Positions 13,913 through 24,489 of a stretch of DNA of 64,000 nt are shown here, piece after piece. The translations under genes and the position numbers were made by a program. The DNA comes from Nautilus pompilius (lineage: Eukaryota > Mollusca > Cephalopoda > Nautilida > Nautilidae). Below the pieces are notes generated by a model. The model saw nothing but the letters and a program-made list of their open reading frames with translations. It was not told where the DNA came from and did no database searches. Each line of letters begins with the position of its first letter. Position 1 is the first letter of the stretch. Location of the stretch: contig JACATO010000065.1 in assembly GCA_018389105.1 (NCBI GenBank), forward strand, positions 1,073,001 through 1,137,000, read 5' to 3'.

Positions 13913-14914
13913 TATATACTTTTTAAATAGCTTTGAGTTCCCCCATCATGGAAACATGCAAAACAATCATTTTGTCATCTATAACCTCTACCCCTTCATT
14001 TTTTTAAAAACTTTTTAACATTAAATTTTAGATACGACACTATTTGCCTTCAGTAGAGCATAAAGAAATCCTTTAGACAACATCATTTGATTTTTCACCA
14101 AATTGTCAGTGTCTTTAACACAACAGACATCTCAAACTCATGCACCCTGGCTAGATTAATTCTAAACTATTTGCTTCAGTGGCATCTTTCAAGAAAACTA
14201 CCCATCAACACAATCTGACCAGTCAGATTTGGGTATTGTTATTACTGTAGTGGGTCTTTCTGAAATCAGGTGTTCCTTTCCTTAATTCTTTTTAGTTTCC
14301 TTCCTGTCAGAGAACTTACATTAAAGATAATCTATCCCCCTGCCAGCCAATTATTACAATACTTACCTCAAGACTTAGGTTTTTATACGATTACTTTTTT
14401 TTAAAAAAACACTTTTCTTCCCATGAGATTTACCTACGTGTGGCAACAATTACTACTTACTAAATCATAATCAACCCTTGTTTCCCAGCAGAAGCACGTT
14501 GGTCAAAATTCCATCTACACAGCAGGTTATCTTCAAAAACATGCATACACAGATTACTTTCTAAATTCTTCATTAACCCTAACCCTAACCCATTATTTTG
14601 GCCTACTTTTTAGCATTAGGAATAACGACAACCAGTTTATTTTACACATTCCCATATCTATGCTAGGGGTGTTCAAATGAAACCCGGACGGATTCCATTA
14701 CAACGATACCAATATGGCAGAGTTTCATTTTAAAAACCCCAGAATATACCAGGAAAAGATGCATAAGTAAACGCCATTACTTCCTTCTGCAAATGCAAAT
14801 GGCGAGTAGATCTTCCATAAAATCTTACTTTCTAACCTCTGAAAAAAAAGCCGCGTCAAAGGGGGAAAAAGGCAACTACATTCAGTAAATTGGCAGAAAG
14901 AAATCTACAGACAT
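13913..14914. other. No gene seen between Tc1 element and nested minisatellite
   Basis: AT-rich filler containing a short telomere-like repeat and the diverged MITE copy A. Confidence 0.5.
14669..14735 (+). repeat. Small palindromic MITE, copy A (diverged)
   Basis: gttcaaatgaaacccggacg through gagtttcattttaaa aligns along its length with the palindrome at 18598-18664. Confidence 0.55.
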
Positions 14915-16022
14915 CCTGAAATGATAAACTAGGGGAAGAGTCAGGGTTGCTTTCTTTCCAGAATTTTTATTGGTTATGAGGTAGTGGAATACTCTCAGAC
15001 CTGTTTAGATTTTTAATAAACAAAGAGAGAGAAAGAATAAACATAAAATAGGGGCTCAAGTACCATCTTACGAGAGAATAAACAGAAATAGGGCTCATCC
15101 TGAAATGATAAACTAGGGGAAGATTCAGGGTTGCTTTCTTTCCAGAATTTTTATTTTTTGAGGTAGTGGAATACTCTGACCTGTTTAGATTTTTAATAAA
15201 CAAAGAGAGAGAAAGAATAAACAGAAATAGGGCTCAAGTACCATCTTACGAGAGAATAAACAGAAATAGGGCTCAAGTACCATCTTACAAGAGAATAAAC
15301 AGAAATAGGGCTCATCGAAATGATAAACTAGGGGAAGAGTCAGGGTTGCTTTCTTTCCAGAATTTTTATTGGTTTTGAGGTAGTGGAATACTCTGACCTG
15401 TTTAGATTTTTAATAAACAAAGAGAGAGAAAGAATAAACAGAAATAGGGCTCAAGTACCATCTTACGAGAGAATAAACAGAAATAGGGCTCAAGTACCAT
15501 CTTACGAGAGAATAAACAGAAATAGGGCTCAAGTACCATCTTACGAGAGAATAAACAGAAATAGGGCTCATCCTGAAATGATAAACTAGGGGAAGAGTCA
15601 GGGTTGCTTTCTTTCCAGAATTTTTATTGGTTTTGAGGTAGTGGAATACTCTCAGACCTGTTTAGATTTTTAATAAACAAAGAGAGAGAAAGAATAAACA
15701 GAAATAGGGCTCAAGTACCATCTTACGAGAGAATAAACAGAAATAGGGCTCAAGTACCATCTTACGAGAGAATAAACAGAAATAGGGCTCATCCTGAAAT
15801 GATAAACTAGGGGAAGAGTCAGGGTTGCTTTCTTTCCAGAATTTTTATTGGTTTTGAGGTAGTGGAATACTCTCAGACCTGTTTAGATTTTTAATAAACA
15901 AAGAGAGAGAAAGAATAAACAGAAATAGGGCTCAAGTACCATCTTACGAGAGAATAAACAGAAATAGGGCTCAAGTACCATCTTACGAGAGAATAAATAG
16001 AAATAGGGCTCATGTACCATCT
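14915..16022 (+). repeat. Nested (higher-order) minisatellite, five long units
   Basis: Long units of about 180-260 bp begin with cctgaaatgataaactaggg at about 14915, 15099, 15315 (truncated start), 15572 and 15793. Each contains cagaatttttattggttttg, a ttttgaggtagtggaatact stretch, and ends in a variable number of 37-bp subunits (gagaataaacagaaataggg plus ctcaagtaccatcttac). Subunit numbers are roughly 1, 2, 3, 2 and 2. The ORFs repeating RINRNRAQVPSYE are by-products. Confidence 0.95.
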
Positions 16023-18499
16023 TTCAAAGCATAATGCTAGAAATATCAAAAGCCATAGCAAAAGTGTAAAAGTAAAATGGAAAGAGAAATTCACACTTGG
16101 AGTCTGCAAACCGAGTAAGTTCCAGTTTCTGACTATGCCAGTTGTTGCACAGTATTTCTGGGATATGATGTATAAAAAATCTGCTGCTGTATCAAAGAAC
16201 ACAGTAATTTCTAGCAAATACATTTCTTTTTGTCACTTCTCTTTTTTTATTGCATCAAAAGGCATCAAGTCTGAAAAGCTTCTCTTCAGCATAAGGTTCA
16301 CTGGTAACTCTCTTAAATATTTTATGACACTTAAGCACAGACAAACAGACTATGCCGAGAAAATTTTGAAAACAAACCCAGTGTACACCAAGGTTATGAT
16401 AACAATTTTAGACCCTATACACCGGTGTTGTTCACAATATCAGATCAACCCACCATATTATATTCTTACATCTACATTGAACTTCCGTCACTAAATCTTC
16501 TGCCCTCACCAGTTGTAAGCTACTATCACCCAGCTAAATCACCCGTCTCCCTCATAAAGGCCATATTTGTGATTTATTTCAAGTCCACCAGCACCCCCAA
16601 TAAATATACTTTTTCAAATTATATTTAGTTGCCATGGAGATGAATCTTGAAAAATGACCTGGTTCCATTTTTCATGTATCAAACAGACTTTGTATCCAAG
16701 GCAGAACAGACTTCTAGCAAAAACATATCGTGTGTTCCAAACAATTCATGGCTCTTAAGTCAGTTTTGTGCTTATGAAGGCAAAAAAAAAGTCCAGTTAG
16801 TAACAGAGGAGTCAAAATTTTTTTTTAAAAAAAAAAAAAAGGAAATAGTTTTATGACCCATAAAGTTTCCATTTGATCCTGTCTAATATTCTTTCAAAAT
16901 CTTATTGCAAAATAAAAATCAGATAATGTTTTACTCTCTTCAGAAATAATCTACTTCTAACCTTCTCTTTTTTCTTCTTTGTTTTTTGCAGTTTGTTGAA
17001 GAAAAAAAAACACTTGGGAAATTTTAGAAATTCTAACAGGGCAGCCACACCTTCCCCAAGATTAATGTATTTACAATTTCATGCCTGTCACTGGAAGAAA
17101 ACTAAAATCAACTTTCTCCCCCAGCCAACAGACCAATGAATTAGTGAGAAAGAGAGCCTCCTCGCCTTATTAACGATGGAAAATACTGACAGCTACTTTC
17201 AACGCATTTAACCCACTAATCACAAAGGAAAAAAAAATTCCTATTACATTTTTTGGGAAGTGGTCTGTAGCAGACAAAGTGGGACTTATCAAAGCACCAC
17301 ATGCAACCAACAAAAAAAATATCAATGATAACAACTTATTAATACACATTATTAGTTTTCTCTGTTGTTTGTCGGACCGGGGTTATGATGGACCGAGTTT
17401 ATCAGCAGGAGGAAACATGTTAATTTTAAAAATTAGCTTTCCGACTGTCATTAAGCTTATTTATGAAATGTTTAAAACAATGTGGTAAAGCTTCATAAAA
17501 GTAGAATGTCGAGTACAAACCTGTAGAAACTCACCTGAAAAGCTAATTTTACAAAACATAGCATTATTTTAGCCTGGTGACAAGTGTAGATGACTATGCG
17601 CACTCAAATTCTACGGTAAACTTGTGGTAAACTTGTAAGTAGATACATTAAACCTAATTGATCCAATAATATGTGGCCATACATAATCTGCATCACAAAG
17701 AACTTAAAGATGATTTTGCATGCAAAAGAGAAGGAATCCATAATGTTAATGGCAAGATGCAGTTGTTTTTTTCATTATCTATTTTGCCTCCACCACCAGG
17801 TGGTATGAACAAAAGAAACACATGCAGAAGAATGCTTTTCATACTTATTTTTAAAGAAGTGGCTTTCAATGAATGCAAAGTTACGAACTGGTGAGACTAA
17901 GGTGAAAGGAGTTATAAAAGACCAGTCTGTTGTTGCCTTTATGTGGCAGGATGTTCAGTATAAGGGGTACCACTACCTGCCGTCGTCCGCTAGCAGAGGT
18001 AAGCCAGGGACGGCTACTCAATTTCGGAATCATGGTCGCTCTTTCAGTCTGGTGTTGGCTTTTGGCTTTCAGCCCCAGCCACCAGCCACTGTTCTCGAAG
18101 TAGAGCAGTGCATCCCCAAATTCCGCAGTGTTTTCTGCAGACAGCTTCATCATCCATCACCTGATAACACCCACCTGTACACAGAATCATCAATCTTTGT
18201 TTTTGTGGGTGTGTGCACGCGCGCACGCGTGGGTGTCTGACCAATTTCCTTCCACTGGTGTTTCTGCAGCACCGTAATTCGGTGCCCTGTTTTTTTTTTT
18301 TTTTTTTTTTTACTTTAAATTACTGAACGCCTTCTGAGGGACTTGAAAAGCAACTTCCACTCAGCTTCTTCATCCCTCTGAAACTCTGCCTTCACAAAAT
18401 ATCTGTTAAGGGTCTTGTTTTCGTCGTCTTGAATGAAAAACCAACTGGGTGGGTTTTATGTTTGTTTGTTTTTTTTTTCATAATTTTATGGTTAGTTTA
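16023..18499. other. No supported gene; two unexplained ORFs
   Basis: Contains an unrecognised 160-codon + strand ORF (16012-16494, overlapping the minisatellite edge) and a 17.9-18.24 kb patch of more balanced composition open in three frames. A 21-T run lies near 18290. Confidence 0.4.
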
Positions 18500-18597
18500 A
18501 AAAATAACAAATTAATATTTCATATCCGGATAAAATGAAGCCCGGGGGGGGGGGAGGAAGGGGAGACAAGAAGGTCGATTAGGGTGCCTTTCGAGGA

Positions 18598-18664
18598 CGT
18601 TCAAACGAAACCCGGCTGGATGCCATTACGGCGCGTCCTATTTCAGCCGGGTTTCTTTTGAACG
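18598..18664 (+). repeat. Small palindromic MITE, copy B
   Basis: The two 21-bp arms starting cgttcaaacgaaacccggct match as inverted repeats with one mismatch, around a 25-bp loop. The 67-bp element would form a strong hairpin. A diverged second copy lies at 14669-14735. Confidence 0.75.
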
Positions 18665-19084
18665 TTTCTAGAATACACGATAATTCTGAAAAAAATACTA
18701 CCCCGGAAATAAGAGGGGTTCAAATTTCTCACGGGGATCGGTTGGTGAGTTACCCCTTTTAGTAGCGGGGTAGAAAGAAGGGAGAGATGCCAGGGTACTC
18801 GAGTAGAGGAGACATCCAAGCAAAAGTATCTGCTCTGCTCAACAAATTACAGCGTGCGTGCGTGCGTGCCCCGGGGGGAGGGGGGGGCGGACAGGGGAGT
18901 CGGGGTCGGGGTCGTGAGTAACACTGGTAAAAACAGGAATGGAAGAACATACCGAATATCGGAGTGAACGACTTTAAGAGGCAACCAAAGGGGTCTAACG
19001 GGGGGACGAACCCTGGGAGATGCTCGCTTAGTGCTTACTCGGGAGTTCGTGTTGTTGGTTTTCCCCTCGTTCCTTTCCCAACCC

Positions 19085-19103
19085 CCTAACCCTAACCCTA
19101 ACC
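19085..19103 (+). repeat. Interstitial telomere-like repeat
   Basis: Three tandem CCCTAA units inside the GC-rich island. A second short stretch (about 2.5 units) lies at 14575-14591. Confidence 0.7.
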
Positions 19104-19524
19104 CCCTCCGAGGGGGGTGGGAATTTGTTGCGGTTTTGGAAAAAGGTTTCGCTCGGAGTTTCCTGGCAGGTAGGTGAGGATGATGGGGGGGGGTCGTCGG
19201 GCGGTAGATGGGTCCCCGCGCGCGCCGCACCCTTCCCCGGTCAGTCACAACAAGTGTCTTCTCCTGGCACGAGAGGGCAGAGGCGGGGCTGTGTGTGTGT
19301 GTGTGGGAGGGGTGTGTTGGCGTCGACAACGAATAAGAAGGGGAGAAGAGGTTTCGAACTTACCCGCTACCGGCGAAGGCATCCTGACCGTACACCATCG
19401 CGACTTCCACTGCGTAAAGAGAGAGAGAGAGAGGGGAGGGGACCGGTGGGTTATTTGCTGACTCCGACAACAACAACAACAACAAGACAATCGACGGCGG
19501 CCCCGAATGAGAGCCCAGTCTCAC

Positions 19525-19581
19525 CTTCTTTCCTTCCCTGTACTTGACTTGTCCGTCGGCCACGGTGTTCATCCCTGCCAT
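19525..19581 (-). CDS. Candidate first coding exon of a DOK7-like gene (partial)
   Basis: On the - strand an ATG at 19581 in good Kozak context (aacATGG) opens 19 codons, MAGMNTVADGQVKYREGKK. A donor GTGAGA follows in phase 0 (TCTCAC on the + strand at 19519-19524). Human DOK7, the PH/PTB adaptor that activates the muscle kinase MuSK, begins with a segment containing EGQVKLRDGKK, which aligns with DGQVKYREGKK just before the PH domain. I could not find a second exon (expected to start with a Trp-Lys segment) in 1-19500. The gene would therefore continue past the window start, with an intron of at least 19.5 kb. The match is short, so another PH-domain protein or chance remains possible. Confidence 0.5.
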
Positions 19582-20994
19582 GTTGTTCCCATCTTGGAGC
19601 GCGAATGGAGGGAGAGACAGAGAGAGAGAGAGGAGGGGAGGGGGGAGAGTGGAGGTGGGGGGAGGGAGGGAGGGAGGACGGAATGCCGGGCGGCGCGCTG
19701 ATTGGTCGATTTCCCTCCCCCGGGGGGGGCCGAGGGAGTCACGCTAAAACAAAAGACTGGAATATGACATCACTCGTCTCTGACTCACAACAAACGGTCC
19801 CTCGTGCGCTCCCAGTCGGCGGAAGGAGAGTGTAAATAAGCGGTGGGGGGGGGCTGTGTTTACCCTCGTGCTTGTCCTTCTACCCCCCCTTCCCCTCACA
19901 CACACATACACGCGGCGAGACGAGAGAGCGGCCGGACCCCGAATCGTGAAAGGGGACCGGCTTTTTGCTGCTACGAACCCCTCCCCCTACCCGCTGTCGG
20001 GCGATTAACCGACTCTGGCCGCTGAATAATACCGTCCCCGCCGGCAGACCACGTGCCACCCACCTACAACCAACAGGGAGGGGCCGGACTATTTCTTCTG
20101 TATCTGCGCGAGGAGAGCAGCGGCACCTGTCTGTCCCTTCTTACCTATTTTTAATTTACTCCCCCCCCCCCAGTACGAAAGAGCTCGGGAACCACTGGCA
20201 GACGCCCATGAATATATCATTGCGTATCGATTTCGCCCGTTCGATCTAACGGCGCCGGCCGGATCCCGTCGGCGGCCCTGAGCCGGGTCCCTTTCCGCCC
20301 GTTCCCCGTTGTTTTTGTGAGTCACTTTCTTCGTGGAGGAACCCCCCCCACACACACACACAACAGAAAATGAACCGATCACAACACCCTGCCCCCCCCC
20401 GACTAAGACAATCGATCCGTAACCGTTCCAATCCCTCCCTCTTCTCCCTTTTAACCTTCCGCATCTCGCGGGAGGCTTGAGGGCCCGACCGACCCCGCCC
20501 CCCCCCCCCCCCCCCGGGCCACCGTCACCGTTGACAGTCGTCTCGTCGTTGTTGTCCGCGTTCTAGATTTCACCTTTGTGCAATTTTAACAGGATCGTTT
20601 GTGGTGTGACCGCTGTCAGGGAGGGAGCGGGACCAACGGACGGGGCTCCCTCTATAAGATGGGCTGGCTAAATTCCTTGGTCCCTCCTTCTTCTTCTTCT
20701 GCAAAGAGGTAAAATAATATAAATAACCTCGCCCATCCGTTCCAAATTCTAAAAGAAAGAAAAGGAAACTATTGTAACTTAAGGGGATTCTTAGTTTAAT
20801 AAAACTATGGCCCTTCTGTTAGAATATCTACTTTCTTTAAAGGGGGAGTACAAACAGATCACACGAACCGAAAAAAGCTTGTAGCTTCTGGGTTTGTTTG
20901 TTTTCCGCTCCTACAGTCTTCGGTTACAGTTATCAAACTCTATAGACTTCTACTACTTTAGAATGTTATTATGCAAAAAATTTATTTTTATATA

Positions 20995-20995
<1 letters not shown>

Positions 20996-21043
<48 letters not shown>

Positions 21044-21060
21044 GGTGGTGGTGGTGGTGA
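20996..21060 (+). repeat. (ATT)n then (GGT)n microsatellite
   Basis: An ATT run passes directly into five or six GGT/GTG units, 40 bp before the 31-bp minisatellite. Confidence 0.93.
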
Positions 21061-21097
21061 TATATTTTCTTAAAAGTCAAAAGTAAACATCGAAAAG

Positions 21098-21612
21098 CAG
21101 CGTTATAGAGGGAACATCTCGTGGTAACCAGCGTTATAGAGAGAACATTTCGTGGTAACCAGCGTTATAGAGAGGACATCTCGTGGTAACCAGCGTTATA
21201 GAGAGAACATTCGTGGTAACCAGCGTTATAGAGAGGACATCTCGTGGTAACCAGCGTTATAGAGAGGACATCTCGTGGTAACCAACGTTATAGAGAGGAC
21301 ATCTCGTGGTAACCAGCGTTATAGGGAGGACATCTCGTGGTAACCAGCGTTATAGAGAGGACATCTCGTGGTAACCAGCGTTATAGAGAGGACATCTCGT
21401 GGTAGCCAGCGTTATAGAGAGGACATCTCGTGGTAACCGTTATAGGGAGGACATCTCGTGGTAACCAGCGTTATAGAGAGGACATCTCGTGGTAACCAGC
21501 GTTATAGAGAGGACATCTCGTGGTAGCCAGCGTTATAGAGAGGACATCTCGTGGTAACCAGCGTTATAGAGAGGACATCTCGTGGTAACCAGCGTTATAG
21601 AGAGGACATCTC
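21098..21612 (+). repeat. 31-bp minisatellite, about 17 copies
   Basis: The unit is cagcgttatagagaggacat plus ctcgtggtaac. Copies are highly uniform with single-base variants (gggagg, aacgtt, gtagcc) and one shortened copy near 21435. Each junction recreates GGTAACC, and each unit has GAGA and TCTC arms around ggaca. Confidence 0.97.
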
Positions 21613-24489
21613 TCCATCCCGAAAATATACGGGTGTACTCCACAAGGGTTAAGCTGGGTAAAAACATTGTATACTGATGTCTGATAAAGGAAGTAAACCT
21701 CCGTGTATTTGATTAGTCCTGGCATAAACTGTTTCAAACGGCTCCGTCCCGGGCAGAGAGAGATTGAAGATTCTCCTAAAGATGACGGATGTTTGCACCA
21801 TTTCGTCGTTCATCCTTTTAAAAGTCAATTTTATTTTCAACGATAAAATCAAACCTGCCGTTTGTGGTTGTTGTTGTTGTTGTTGTTTCATTTGATCTAG
21901 AATGTGACCTAAGAAAAGAAAAAAAGAACTGTGTTCTAGAAACCCGCCATAAAAAGGAAAGACAGATCCGGACACAGTCTGCACACGGACATGATATTTA
22001 CATCAGCTGCTTCTCGCAACAGACGGCTCTGTTGCGCACTACGTCATATATTCGTCATCGTTTTGTCATTATCTGATTGGCAGTTTAATTACTGACACCA
22101 GTAATGAAAAGGGTTAACAAAGACGGCGACTTACATATAAAGGATACTTGCAGTAACTCACGGATGTTATTGTTTTCAAAAAAATTTTCAAATTAAAGAA
22201 CGAACAAATCGTCATTAACTTTATTTGGAGAGTTCACTAATTATACAGATGACTGAAACGGTAAATATGTTTTTCGTACATGTGGCTTCAGCCCCTGTGT
22301 TTGGGGAAACCCCGGACATTTGCACCCTTGATAATGCGGCCGTGCTGCGTCATAGTGTGGGTGGGCAGCGATCACACTGAATGCCATTTGTATGCGCGTC
22401 ATAATTGTGCAAGATGGCGATGGATTCTAACATCATTACCCTTTTTCTAATCTTACCTTAAAGAGCTAAAGAAAACAACAAAATCGGCTCTCCAAAAGAG
22501 TCTCTAGAAAGATATTTCATTGATTATTCGTTTTACACATTTGATGACCTCAACATTCATAATAGTAATTAGTAATTAATGGGTAAGTTATTACGAAACG
22601 TTTAATTATGAATTAAATTAAATCTTTTTAAATTTAACATCCATAAAAATTCTTTTTGAGTAGAATTTTTTTTTTTTTAAAGTTGACTGGTTTCTGTATT
22701 TGTTTGATTCCTGGGTAATATTGCGTTTATTAGCGGTTGATAATTTTTTTTTTTTGAGTTTATTACCAATATTATAATACATAAATATAAATCGAACATC
22801 GGTCGAAGACTGCGACCATCGAGGCTCACACCGTGGCCTCGGCTGCGGTGGTGTCTCTCATAGGGTCTCCAAAATATGCGCTTGTCAGTTTGTTTTGTTG
22901 TTTTGTTTGTTTTTTTCATAAGTAAAATGTATCTCCTTCCTTTTGTATTAAACAATAGATTTACGATAAGTATACAGCACAAAAAGTGGGGAGGATGAAT
23001 AATTATAGTGGCCTTTAGAACGGACGGAGCCAGGGGTTAGCAGAAGATGTGTGTAACACTCGAGTGACGTCGTCGCCTTTTGCTTCTGTCCGTAAGCGGC
23101 TTACTTCAGCGGTCAACCGACACCCCGGAGATTATCGCTTATGGAATTGTAAAAGGCAAAAAAAAAAAACAAAGAGAGAGAGACAGAGGGAGAATAGGCG
23201 ATAGCGGCAATGATTAGAATTTCGTCCATTGAACTACATTTGTTGTCAAACGTTCGCGGATCGAATCCTTCCCGATACAGGAACGCGATGATTACTCGCG
23301 TGCGCTGTAAGATGGAGAACGGCGAATCTGCTCGCTACCTGGAGGCCCTCCCCGCCGAGGACGGTGAACCCTACTGGCCCGGCCCTAGACGTACACTTTC
23401 CTGTCGGCGCTGAAATCCTATCCTCCACCTTCTCACGGCTGACCTCTTTCACGCCGAATTTCAAGTACCTAAGCGACTCCGGTCGGCGAGATGCTGGCCC
23501 GGTCCATTCAATGGCGGCGCGGTTGCGATCTGCTTTTATAAATCGCGGCGTGGGTGGGTGGGTGATGGTGAACTTAGGACACCATGGTGCAGTGATCGCA
23601 CTGACATTCCGAAAGACTACTAGGATAGCGGGGGGGGGGGGGGGGGTTAAGAAATAATTGAAGTTTCAATTATCTTTAATTCGTGGAGCGGAATCGATCG
23701 GCGAGAGCATGAAACTAGGATTCTACAGAGTCAGAAACAAGTGCTCCTCCTAATATCGATGATTCGAATTAGAATATGACATCTGCTCCAGGAAATACTT
23801 TATTTTAATAAATGAAACAACACGAAGTTTTCACCCCAACGTGATGGGGTTGAAGATCTTTCAGGGGCTGGGCTAGCAGGAGAGGTGTGGGGGTAGCCAG
23901 GATAATGGTCTGGGGCGCTATGAAGAATCTTCAGAGGAGGTGGGAGAAGTCACGAAAGACCTGGGTGGGGGGGGGGAATCGAAATATATTTTTGTTTATT
24001 TAAGGTTTTTACAGGGAATTAAGCTTTTATAGTTTTCGCATATTGACAGTAATGAAGCTCGCGTACACAGTATTGGAAATAATTACAGAAACAGAGAAAA
24101 CTGGGTATAGTTAACGTGTGATAGAACCGCATCTCGTGTAAAAATGAAATGATCCATAGTACAGTCAAGTATAGTACACTGTGAATGGTTGTCATGCAAG
24201 CAATCAGAAGGTGCCAAGCCTGCAGGACTATGAAATATGCCCATGATATCGTTGTATTGCGGTGAGTGGCTCTTGGGACGGAAATATCACATGGAATGTA
24301 TATATAGACCTCAAATCTCTGTTATTAAAGGCTACTTACTCCATGGGGGGGGACTGCAGCCCGACTTCATAAGTAGCTGTATGCAAGTCTCTGAGGAGGA
24401 TACGCGAAACTGGTACTGTTGACAATGTTGTACCTCGGGGGGGGGTTCCCTACTTGGCAGACGACCAGCCAGTAGAGTTTCGTGAATGA
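21613..24489. other. No supported gene; CpG-retaining DNA
   Basis: Holds a GTT microsatellite (21868-21888), a GC-rich hairpin patch (22795-22865), a CRE-like gtgacgtcg near 23062 and a 17-G run (23630-23646). ORFs at 23.2-23.66 kb overlap in several frames with no recognised product. Confidence 0.4.

Larger units (their letters stand above)
18500..20720. promoter_or_regulatory. GC/CpG-rich promoter-like island
   Basis: CpG dinucleotides, G and C runs (an 18-C run at 20498-20515) and GA- or CA-rich tracts fill this stretch, in sharp contrast to the CpG-poor DNA on its left. It contains the DOK7-like first exon on the - strand. On the + strand there is a TATA-like ctataaga at 20652-20659 with a pyrimidine-rich stretch about 30 bp downstream. 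It is probably a promoter region and possibly bidirectional. Its long overlapping ORFs are compositional artefacts. Confidence 0.5.

Noticed and set aside
15166-15589. ORFs repeating RINRNRAQVPSYE as a repeat protein
   Set aside because: They are translations of the 37-bp minisatellite subunit. The opposite strand is equally open and the unit varies with frame-changing indels between copies.
15625-15650. let-7-like TGAGGTAGT in the nested minisatellite (also near 9198 and 13722)
   Set aside because: Only nine bases match, no precursor hairpin surrounds any copy, and one occurrence lies inside the Tc1 element.
18847-19835. Several overlapping 60-160 codon ORFs on both strands
   Set aside because: All six frames are open because the DNA is GC-rich and simple-repeat-like, and the products are low-complexity Arg/Gly/Pro or Ser/Pro/Thr. 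Only the 19-codon DOK7-like start stands out.
23240-23290. tRNA-like B box (ggatcgaatcc)
   Set aside because: No A box at the right distance and no cloverleaf; a chance match or a very old SINE remnant.
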